This document shows positions 5,084-11,253 of a stretch of DNA of 11,253 nt, piece after piece. The first letter of the stretch is position 1. Each line of letters begins with the position of its first letter. Below the pieces are notes generated by a model, which had not been told where the DNA came from, did no database searches, and worked only from the letters and a program-made list of their open reading frames with translations. The DNA lies in the NCBI GenBank assembly GCA_003157225.1, contig PMIZ01000196.1:4862-16114 (forward strand), given 5' to 3'. The position numbers were made by a program, and so were the translations under genes. The DNA comes from Actinomycetota bacterium. Its GTDB lineage: Bacteria > Actinomycetota > Thermoleophilia > RBG-16-64-13.

Positions 5084-7711
5084 TGCCCACGAAACCACGG
5101 GCCCGGGCCACTTCTCGACCTCGATCAGGCAGGAGTTGCTCGCCATGCCGGTGGACGTGGGCGTGATGTATCGCTTGGGCGTCAGGATGTTGATGCAGCC
5201 GGCCAGGTCGGGCGAATAGCCCGGCTCGCCGAGCGGGTCGTAGTCGGCGCACGATTCGTAGGAGTGCACGGTGCCCGGCGGGACACGCTCGGTGACCTGG
5301 GCAGCGAGAATGACCGAGCCCCGATCGTTGTGGGCCCGGACGAGATCGCCGTCGGCGATGCCGCGCGCTGCCGCGTCCTTGGTGCTCACTCGCATGATCC
5401 AGTAGTACTTGCCGTCGCCTTTGAGAATGCGGTTGTCCTTGACCTCGTTCATCCAACTATCCTTGGCGTCGCCCATGGTATGGAAGCTGAACTTAGGATG
5501 CGGCGACACCATTTGCAGCGGGTACTTCGCATAGAGGTCCGCGGTGTGATGCCCTTCCCAGCTCGGGATGTACTGGGGACCCAGAGCGGGCCGTTCGGGA
5601 TCGACAGTGCCGGAGGCTTCGAGCCTCTTGAGGCTCGAAGCCACGAACTCGATCTTGCCGCTGGCTGTCTGCAGACCCTCTCCCGCGACCTGGTCCCAGG
5701 GAGCGGGGCCCCAATCCGGGGTGTCCTTCGGCCGGCCCTCTGCGAACCAGCGCATGCCCGGCTTGGCCCGCCTCTCCTCCGGAGCCGGGACCACGTAGTA
5801 GCCCTTCTTGGTAAAGTCCTCCCAGCTCATGGCATTCGGCATGTCGGTGGCGTGGTAGTAGTCCTTCACCCAGTCGAGATCGGTCTTCCCGCCCATGCTG
5901 AACGCCTCGTACACGCCCACCCGCTTGGCGAGCTCGCAGAAGATCTCGTAGTCGGTCTTCGACTCACCCAGCGGCTCGATGCACTTATGCTGAAACGTGA
6001 TCACCCGGTGGTTGCAGAACTGGTAGGAGTCGGCGATGTAGCCCGAGCAATTGGCGAACTCGCTGATGTCCCAGCGTTCGAAGTTGGTGCACGCCGGCAG
6101 GATGATGTCGGCGAACTTCGTCTCGCCCTCGAACCAGATGGCCTGGTTGACGACGAAGGGCACCTTGCCCTCCCGGTAGGCGGTGACGTAGCGGTTGGTC
6201 TCGGTCATGGTGCCGATGAAGGAGCCGCCGTAGCGGTAGTACATGCCCACCATCGGGTAGCCCTGCGCCGGGTACTCGTACCTCTGGAACTGACTCTCGA
6301 TGTGGGAGCCGCAGAAGCCCTTGCCCCGCCACTCCAGCGGCTCGTGGCGCATGGCCTCGGCAATGCGAAGCCGCGGGACGGTCTGGCCCTCGGTGGAGTG
6401 TTGGGGATTCGTCACCGCTCCCCCGCCCGGGAACATGCGGTTGACAAAGCGGAAGCCCGCGGCGGAGTTATTGGTGTCCCCTGAGATGCCGCCTTCGGCG
6501 TATCCGGGGAACATGAAACTGCAATCGACCGGGGTGCCGCTCGTAGTTCCCCAGATGTTGCTGCCCGGCTTGCCCAAGCCCTGCATGGCGGCGAGGGCCA
6601 CCATGGTGCGCGCCCACTCGTTGCCGGTGGCGGCGCGGCACGCGCCGCCCATCCCCCCCGGCCCGCCGGCCGCCAGCATGGTCCTCTTGGCCGCCCACTC
6701 GCGCGCCAGCGCCCTGATCTCGCGCGCCGGGATGCCGCACTCGCCTTCGGCCCACGCCGGCGTCTTGGGAAGGCCGTCGGTCTTGCCGAGCACGTAGTCC
6801 TTCCACTCGTCGAATCCCGTAGTGCGGCCGGCCACGTAGTCTTTGTCGTACGTTCCTTCAGTCAGCCAGGTGAAGGCGATGGCCAAGCCCAGAGCCACGT
6901 CGGTGCCGAGACGGGGCGAGACCCATTTGCCACCCAGCAGTGCGCCGGTGTGGTTGAGATAAGGGTCGATCACCACCGTGCCGACGCCAAGGTCCTGCAG
7001 CCACTTGCGCCGGACCGCGCCTTCCTGGGCTCCGTACACCCCGTTGCAGCTCGCCTCGGGGTCGGCCGACCAGTAGATCACCAACTCGGTGTGCTTGAGC
7101 GCGTCCTCCAGCAGGCCGTACTGCTCGTTGATGCCCAGGCGAAAGCTGTTGCCCCACATGTGCATGGCGCCCCAGTGCCAGCCCTCCCAGCTGTCGGGGT
7201 TGTGTTCGGCATAGGTATGGCCGACCAAGTTGAGGAAACGCGTCAGGGCGCTGTGCCGGTAGCCCACGTTGCCCCACAGGTGATGCGAGCCGGGAGTGGA
7301 GAGCATGGCGGCCGGGCCCACCTCCCGGTGAAGCCTGATGATCTCTTCGGCCACGGTGTCGAGGGCCTCGTCCCAGCTGATGGGCACGTAGCCCGACGTG
7401 CCGCGGTTCTGGATGTTGCGCCCTCCCGGCCCGATGGAGCCCGGGGCGCCAGCCGGATCGAAGTCCACGCGCCTGAGCGGGGTGAGGATGCGCTTGGGCG
7501 AGTAGATTGTGGACCGATGGGCGACGGTCCAGGGCGACGCCGTGGTCTTGCGGGGCGGGGTGAAGCTGCGGCCTCGAGCCTCGATGGTCCACGAGGGAGC
7601 GTCGGATTCGTCGAACTCAATCGGGGTGATGCGGAGGATCCTGCCGTCGCGCACGTACACGAATACCGGGCCGCCGGTGGTGCCATTGGTGTATCGGGTC
7701 GCTTCTCCCAT
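5081..7711 (-). CDS. athL: Molybdopterin oxidoreductase, pyrogallol-phloroglucinol transhydroxylase large-subunit type
   Basis: An 876-residue enzyme of the DMSO-reductase family. From memory of the Pelobacter acidigallici transhydroxylase (875 residues), the two match in length and along the whole chain, e.g. TGGPVFVYV, SHHLWGNVGYRHS, NPDSWEGWHWG, FPGYAEGGISGD, FADIILPACTNFERWD and GTVHSYESCADYDPLG. That enzyme moves hydroxyl groups between pyrogallol and phloroglucinol in anaerobic polyphenol breakdown. Asp173-Ser174 match its active-site Asp and Mo-ligating Ser, Tyr404 matches its catalytic Tyr, and His143/144 lie in the conserved SHH. There is no N-terminal Cys cluster for an iron-sulfur centre and no Tat signal, both as in that enzyme, so it should be cytoplasmic. 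The start is supported by GAGGAG (7719-7724) seven bases before ATG. The iron-sulfur small subunit is not adjacent. A related activity on another polyphenol is possible. Confidence 0.9.
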   Translation of the reverse strand: MGEATRYTNGTTGGPVFVYVRDGRILRITPIEFDESDAPSWTIEARGRSFTPPRKTTASPWTVAHRSTIYSPKRILTPLRRVDFDPAGAPGSIGPGGRNIQNRGTSGYVPISWDEALDTVAEEIIRLHREVGPAAMLSTPGSHHLWGNVGYRHSALTRFLNLVGHTYAEHNPDSWEGWHWGAMHMWGNSFRLGINEQYGLLEDALKHTELVIYWSADPEASCNGVYGAQEGAVRRKWLQDLGVGTVVIDPYLNHTGALLGGKWVSPRLGTDVALGLAIAFTWLTEGTYDKDYVAGRTTGFDEWKDYVLGKTDGLPKTPAWAEGECGIPAREIRALAREWAAKRTMLAAGGPGGMGGACRAATGNEWARTMVALAAMQGLGKPGSNIWGTTSGTPVDCSFMFPGYAEGGISGDTNNSAAGFRFVNRMFPGGGAVTNPQHSTEGQTVPRLRIAEAMRHEPLEWRGKGFCGSHIESQFQRYEYPAQGYPMVGMYYRYGGSFIGTMTETNRYVTAYREGKVPFVVNQAIWFEGETKFADIILPACTNFERWDISEFANCSGYIADSYQFCNHRVITFQHKCIEPLGESKTDYEIFCELAKRVGVYEAFSMGGKTDLDWVKDYYHATDMPNAMSWEDFTKKGYYVVPAPEERRAKPGMRWFAEGRPKDTPDWGPAPWDQVAGEGLQTASGKIEFVASSLKRLEASGTVDPERPALGPQYIPSWEGHHTADLYAKYPLQMVSPHPKFSFHTMGDAKDSWMNEVKDNRILKGDGKYYWIMRVSTKDAAARGIADGDLVRAHNDRGSVILAAQVTERVPPGTVHSYESCADYDPLGEPGYSPDLAGCINILTPKRYITPTSTGMASNSCLIEVEKWPGPVVSWA

Positions 7712-7732
7712 GGGCTGACTCCTCGAGAAGGC

Positions 7733-7752
7733 GTTGGTTACTGATAACCAAC
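7733..7752. promoter_or_regulatory. Operator upstream of the transhydroxylase gene
   Basis: GTTGGTTA (7733-7740) and TAACCAAC (7745-7752) form a perfect 8-bp inverted repeat with four bases between. It lies just downstream of the expected transcription start of the - strand promoter at 7765-7793, where a bound repressor would block transcription. The same half-site occurs before tetR at 10840-10863. Confidence 0.75.
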
Positions 7753-7764
7753 TTGCGCTCCTGT

Positions 7765-7793
7765 ACTATCCCGCGCCTCGTGGTGGCTGTCAA
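7765..7793 (-). promoter_or_regulatory. Promoter of the transhydroxylase gene
   Basis: On the - strand, TTGACA (7793-7788) and GATAGT (7770-7765) are separated by 17 bases. Both hexamers and the spacing are identical to those before tetR. The rest of the 207-bp gap from 7712 to 7918 holds no recognisable gene; I see no convincing terminator for the Kelch gene in it. Confidence 0.72.
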
Positions 7794-7918
7794 TGGGAGG
7801 GTTATCCGCGCGGCGCGGCGGCTTGCATGGGTCTCGGCCCCTACCGCGCGACCCTCAAGGTCATGAAGGATCGCCACCATAATTGAGGCCGAGTGAGCCC
7901 CTGCCCGGACGTCGAGTA

Positions 7919-10321
7919 CTAGTCAGACCACGTGAGTAGCGGGTCCGACCCAAGCGGAGCGCATAAGACCGCCTCGGGTTGGGCTCCCTCCGGCATTTCG
8001 AACACCACGTAGCCCCTGGTCGAGTGGTCTCGGCTGACCGGGCCGGCTGGGAATTCATGCTTGCCTTCCTGGAGGTTCAGCTGGCAGTGGTAGAGGACGC
8101 CATCAGCATCCTTTAGGAAGAACCAGGTGGTAGGGAGTACGTCAAACGTCTTGCCGTTGGGACTCGAGTTCCCTACCTCCACCAGCACTGCCACCAGCTT
8201 GTCGGCCTCCTTGTTCTTCATCCGGCTGCCGTCGGGGATCACCTCGGGGGGGTAGACGGTGACGTCGAGTGCAGCGTGAGCGGCGTCATCCATGACTCCC
8301 GCGCTTTCGCCCCATCCCAGATGACCCGGTTGCCGCACCGTCGTGGTGAACGCCGTGCTCGTGGTCGTGATTGGCGCCCCGCCGTGCGGGGTGGAGCCGT
8401 TGCCAGCCAGCTTCGTCCAGGTGTTTGCGGCGGGGTCGTAGGCCCAAGCGTCTCTGAGGTAGCCATCGAGGCCGACTCCGCCGAAAAGCATCATCCTGCG
8501 ATCAACGGGATCGTAGACCATGGCGGGCCAAGCACGAGCCATCGGCTGGCCGCCGCTAGGATGGAGTCTGGTCCAGGTGTTGACGGCCGGGTCGTATGCC
8601 CACGTATCGTCGAGCGGCCCGTTGCTTCCAAGAGCGCTGCCCCCGAAGAGAATCACCTTATGACCCACGGGATCGTAGACCATCGTGTGCCAGGCACGCG
8701 CGGGTGGCTGTTCACCCTGGGGCTGGAGTCTGGTCCACTTGTTGGCGGCCGGGTCGTAAGCCCAGGTGTCGTCGAGCGCCTGGAGAGTCTGAAGACCTAT
8801 CCCCCCGAAGAGGATCACCTTGCCGGACGAAGAGTCGTAGACCATGGCGTGGTGTATGCGCGCGGGCGGAACGTCCCCCTGGGGGTGAAGTTCTGTCCAG
8901 GTGGCGGCAGCAGGGTCGTAGGCCCAGGTGCCGTCGAGTGGTGCGTCTCCAACAGCGTCGGAGCCGCCGAAGCGGATAATCCTGCTGGTATCCGAGTCGT
9001 AGACCACTGAATAGTAGGCGTGCGGGTCAGGTACGTCACCCGAGGTGGTGATCTTCGTCCATGCGCCAGTCGCCGGATCGAAGGCATAGCTGCCGGGCCA
9101 CTCACTGAAGAGAATCACCTTGCCGGTCCTCGGGTCGCACACCATCTGGGGGCTCCAGCAAGCAGGTGCCCAGTCGACCGCGGGGAAGAGCCGAGTCCAC
9201 GTATCAACGGCGGGATCATAGACCCAGGTGTACCTGTCAAGACCGTTTCCGCCATAGAGGACCACGGTGCCGGTGACCGAATCGTATGCCATCGCCGCCC
9301 CGGCACGCGGATCGGGCGGGCTGGTGTCTACGGGATATCCATTCGTCGGCGATGCGGAAGCCCAATAGCCGAATCGGGGTGTCCGTTTCTCGTAGAGCCG
9401 GTTCTCTTTGCCAGACGCGTCGTACAGCATCAACCTCCGCCTGTCGGGAGTCATGCAGTAGTACCAGACCTCGGGGTTCTGAGGATCGTATGGCTCCTTA
9501 TCGATCCACAGACCGAGTTCTTCTCGCAGACGCCACCCGGTGTCGCTATCGAACACCATTCGTCCGTACTCGCCTCTCGGCGTGGGCCTGCCCGCGGGCC
9601 AGACTCCCGGCTCTATCCTCAGAGAGTAGTTCACGCGCACGACACCCCCACTCGCACCCCAGGGCTCGAATGGGGCCATGGTCATCGACAATCCGTTGAC
9701 GGAGTCAAGCTCCAGGACGCCCAGGCCGTCCCCTGCGTCGCCGAGATCCTGCCAGCGTTCCGGGTTCTGCCGCCAGGCGTTCGTGTCCAACTGCATCCAC
9801 GTCCCTTGAAACACGCGGGGCACACCCCGTGGGACATAAGAAGATGGAGACAGGACTCGCAGCCCCGCCTTTGCCTGTTGGGCCGCTTGACTGCCCACGC
9901 TCATCATCGGGTCCATTGGTGCGGGCCACGTGGTAAACGCCCTGGCCGTGTCGTCGAGTGCGTAGAGACCACCCTTGTCCTCTGCCCACATGCCCACGTG
10001 CTTCTGAGCACCGGTCGCCGAAAACTCCATGAATTCCACGGCCAGGAAGTCGCCCTCCGCTCCATGGTGGGCCTTCTCGTAATCACCGCTGCGAACCATG
10101 ACGCCCCGCACGGGTGCGATGACAATGCCTTCTTTGGCGGCGGTGCAGATCCAGTCCAGCAGGTCACCTGAAGCAGGCAGGGCTACGTCCGTCGGGATGG
10201 TCGTAGTGGATGTGGTCATTTCGGTATGCATACAGCCAGTTGGGGTAAGCGCGCAGACAGATAGGAGCACAGCCGCGATGATGATCAGACTGCGCACTTG
10301 CGTGGCTGGTTTCGAGGCCAT
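7919..10321 (-). CDS. Secreted Kelch-repeat protein with a DUF4352-like C-terminal domain
   Basis: An 800-residue exported protein. The N-terminus has a basic start, a hydrophobic stretch (residues 12-24) and a possible lipobox ending at Cys30 (TPTGC); the lipobox is imperfect, so either a lipoprotein or an ordinary secreted protein is possible. Residues 45-330 form an unrecognised region. Residues about 337-638 hold six Kelch repeats of about 40-55 residues with the pattern AMVYDP...KVILFGG...DDTWAYDPAANTWTRL, probably a six-bladed beta-propeller. After a Thr/Gly linker, residues 685-790 look like a DUF4352 immunoglobulin-like domain (LVAVLVEVGNSS...TTWFFLKDADGVLY). No enzyme motif is seen, so binding or surface attachment is likely. 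The ATG at 10321 follows an AAGGAG site. The downstream transhydroxylase gene has its own promoter. Confidence 0.85.
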   Translation of the reverse strand: MASKPATQVRSLIIIAAVLLSVCALTPTGCMHTEMTTSTTTIPTDVALPASGDLLDWICTAAKEGIVIAPVRGVMVRSGDYEKAHHGAEGDFLAVEFMEFSATGAQKHVGMWAEDKGGLYALDDTARAFTTWPAPMDPMMSVGSQAAQQAKAGLRVLSPSSYVPRGVPRVFQGTWMQLDTNAWRQNPERWQDLGDAGDGLGVLELDSVNGLSMTMAPFEPWGASGGVVRVNYSLRIEPGVWPAGRPTPRGEYGRMVFDSDTGWRLREELGLWIDKEPYDPQNPEVWYYCMTPDRRRLMLYDASGKENRLYEKRTPRFGYWASASPTNGYPVDTSPPDPRAGAAMAYDSVTGTVVLYGGNGLDRYTWVYDPAVDTWTRLFPAVDWAPACWSPQMVCDPRTGKVILFSEWPGSYAFDPATGAWTKITTSGDVPDPHAYYSVVYDSDTSRIIRFGGSDAVGDAPLDGTWAYDPAAATWTELHPQGDVPPARIHHAMVYDSSSGKVILFGGIGLQTLQALDDTWAYDPAANKWTRLQPQGEQPPARAWHTMVYDPVGHKVILFGGSALGSNGPLDDTWAYDPAVNTWTRLHPSGGQPMARAWPAMVYDPVDRRMMLFGGVGLDGYLRDAWAYDPAANTWTKLAGNGSTPHGGAPITTTSTAFTTTVRQPGHLGWGESAGVMDDAAHAALDVTVYPPEVIPDGSRMKNKEADKLVAVLVEVGNSSPNGKTFDVLPTTWFFLKDADGVLYHCQLNLQEGKHEFPAGPVSRDHSTRGYVVFEMPEGAQPEAVLCAPLGSDPLLTWSD

Positions 10322-10417
10322 CAGAGTCTCCTTCCCCCCAACTGGGCCTGTCTGTCACGGGGCGGCGAGGTAGCGACGTTCCGTTCTGGTTTTCGGCATG
10401 AGCGTTCTGTCGGCAGT

Positions 10418-10555
10418 CTACGCTCCGAACTTGATCCGGCGGAGGTCCTGCTCCAGCTTATCCTTGCCGAGGATGACGTTGTTCGCCGCCGTGTCGTAGA
10501 GACCCGGGGCCCAGATGGCTATCTCAAGGCCCCATGCGCTGGGCCCGTCACCATA
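10418..10555 (-). pseudogene. Coding-like fragment without a start codon
   Basis: These 46 codons, ending in TAG at 10420-10418, look strongly coding: almost all end in G or C, and the peptide (ending KDKLEQDLRRIKFGA) has a natural composition with an amphipathic C-terminal helix. There is no ATG, GTG or TTG in the frame before the preceding TAG at 10558-10556. That TAG is the stop of the small membrane protein gene, in the same frame. It may be the tail of a longer gene broken by a nonsense change or deletion, or a chance open stretch. The family is not recognised. The rest of 10322-10417 holds nothing I can name apart from the Kelch ribosome site. Confidence 0.35.
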
Positions 10556-10756
10556 CTACGGCGTATGGGCCGTGCTGCTCGTGGTAAGGCTCTCTGTGGT
10601 TCGCATCGAGGGCCCCTGAGGGTAATCGCACGATCTGAAGGCAAAAACCAGCACGGTCGCGAGGGCGGCGAGCAGTATCACGGCTGAAATGATGTCCCCC
10701 TTGTGCTCGCTCCACCGCAGCCGCCGAACGTTCCTCGATCGATCGCCCTGTTTCAT
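10556..10756 (-). CDS. Small single-pass membrane protein
   Basis: A 66-residue protein with a strongly basic N-terminus (residues 6-16 rich in Arg), then one hydrophobic segment (IISAVILLAALATVLVFAF, residues 23-41), then a short Ser/Thr-rich tail. Positive charges before the segment predict an inside N-terminus and an outside tail. No family is recognised. The ATG at 10756 is preceded by a G-rich stretch (GGGGGGTG) that could serve as a weak ribosome site; the frame is open further upstream without a better start. It is divergent from tetR, with the tetR promoter between them. The same frame continues as a coding-like stretch beyond its TAG. A competing frame over the same bases (79 codons) shows no membrane segment and is less convincing. 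Confidence 0.5.
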   Translation of the reverse strand: MKQGDRSRNVRRLRWSEHKGDIISAVILLAALATVLVFAFRSCDYPQGPSMRTTESLTTSSTAHTP

Positions 10757-10797
10757 CCGACACCCCCCCGACCGTGACACCAGACAACGTACCACCC

Positions 10798-10826
10798 TTG
10801 ACAAAGCACCGCCCCAGCCCGATAGT
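10798..10826 (+). promoter_or_regulatory. tetR promoter
   Basis: TTGACA (10798-10803) and GATAGT (10821-10826) are 17 bases apart, identical to the transhydroxylase promoter. Transcription should begin near 10833, leaving a leader of about 50 bases. Confidence 0.7.
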
Positions 10827-10839
10827 GTCCGCAGTGTTT

Positions 10840-10863
10840 GTTGGTGATCGTTAACTAACCAAA
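10840..10863. promoter_or_regulatory. Operator in the tetR leader
   Basis: TTGGTGA (10841-10847) and TAACCAA (10856-10862) form an inverted repeat with one mismatch and eight bases between; a GTTAAC palindrome lies in the spacer. It starts about 13 bases after the -10 element, the same place as the repeat before the transhydroxylase gene (12 bases). It fits self-repression by the TetR protein. Confidence 0.65.
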
Positions 10864-10884
10864 CCCGAGCGTAGCCGAGACCGC

Positions 10885-11253
10885 ATGACCGCACCTGCCG
10901 ATACCCCCAAGGTTTCCCCCGCGTCGTCCTCGTCAGATGGCCATCGCCGTCTCCCCGGCGCCGCGCGCAAGGACCAGATCGTCAAAGCCACTTTGCGTCT
11001 GGTGGCCGAGTACGGGCTGGTGGGCGCCAGCATGTCGCGTATCGCCGAGGAAGTCGGCATCTCCAACGCCGCGCTCTACCGGCACTTCGCGAGCCGCGAG
11101 GACATCCTAATCGCTGCCCACGACATCCTGATGGAGCGGGTGTTCGTCTGGCTGAAGTCGTCGGAGGCCCCCCTGGTCACCGACCGGCTGCGCGAGATGG
11201 GTGAGTCGCACGCCCGCGTCTTCTCGCGGGACATCGAGGGCTTCAACGCGCCC
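10885..11253 (+). CDS. TetR-family transcriptional regulator (3' end cut by window)
   Basis: The first 123 residues of a TetR-type repressor, cut by the right edge. After a 28-residue Ser/Pro-rich extension comes the DNA-binding domain: QIVKATLRLVAEYGLVGASM (helix 1), then the helix-turn-helix SRIAEEVGISNAALYRHFASRED (about residues 53-75), and the start of the ligand-binding helices. Such proteins usually repress until a small ligand binds the C-terminal domain. ATG 10885 is the only start after an in-frame TAA at 10852-10854; its ribosome site is weak. Its own leader and the transhydroxylase leader carry matching inverted repeats, pointing to control of both. The ligand cannot be seen from this part. 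Confidence 0.88.
   Translation, partial: MTAPADTPKVSPASSSSDGHRRLPGAARKDQIVKATLRLVAEYGLVGASMSRIAEEVGISNAALYRHFASREDILIAAHDILMERVFVWLKSSEAPLVTDRLREMGESHARVFSRDIEGFNAP

Noticed and set aside
4934..6484. A 516-codon + strand open frame opposite the transhydroxylase gene
   Set aside because: It is the antisense of a well-recognised protein with high GC3, which leaves long stop-free stretches on the other strand. Its first part also overlaps the palindrome, and the peptide resembles no family.
7617..7880. An 87-codon - strand frame covering the transhydroxylase promoter
   Set aside because: It spans the promoter, operator and start of the transhydroxylase gene in another frame and has no family resemblance.
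8400..9250. Regular repeats of about 150 bases, considered as a CRISPR or DNA satellite
   Set aside because: They are the diverged codons of the Kelch propeller blades, in frame throughout, and do not have the identical short repeats and unique spacers of a CRISPR array.
9020..10171. A 383-codon + strand open frame opposite the Kelch gene
   Set aside because: The - strand frame has clear repeats and a signal peptide; this one shows only the antisense image of those repeats and no ribosome site.

Overview
The window is GC-rich with strongly GC-ending codons in most genes. It encodes a pyrophosphate-type phosphofructokinase and a molybdopterin enzyme of anaerobic polyphenol metabolism. Together these suggest an anaerobic or facultative high-GC bacterium, plausibly an actinobacterium of the Coriobacteriia kind. 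That placement is inference; no rRNA or marker gene is present.

Left part (1-3212, all + strand): an accessory region that looks like an integron cassette array. It holds a frameshifted HEAT-repeat gene, a small lipoprotein gene, a Phd/YefM-RelE/ParE toxin-antitoxin pair and a VapBC-type pair. Two good attC-like sites (1125-1187 and 2367-2469) share the same left end, and a weaker attC-like hairpin lies between them (1641-1712). No integrase gene is in the window. Each toxin-antitoxin pair has its own promoter, and the vapBC promoter overlaps a perfect 8-bp inverted repeat.

Middle part (3229-7711, all - strand): in transcription order, a large molybdopterin enzyme closely resembling the large subunit of pyrogallol-phloroglucinol transhydroxylase, then a 167-bp near-perfect palindrome beginning at its stop codon, then an NADPH-dependent FMN reductase-family flavoprotein, then a PPi-type phosphofructokinase. 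The last two form a tight two-gene unit. The iron-sulfur small subunit that normally partners the transhydroxylase is not next to it.

Right part (7919-11253): a large secreted Kelch-repeat protein with a DUF4352-like C-terminal domain (- strand), a coding-like fragment without a start codon, a small single-pass membrane protein (- strand), and a divergent TetR-family regulator cut by the right edge (+ strand).

The main functional link is regulatory. The tetR and transhydroxylase promoters have the same -35 and -10 hexamers and the same 17-bp spacing (TTGACA-N17-GATAGT). Both carry an inverted repeat built from the half-site TTGGTTA/TAACCAA just after the expected transcription start. The simplest reading is that this TetR protein represses itself and the transhydroxylase and is released by a ligand, perhaps a phenolic compound.
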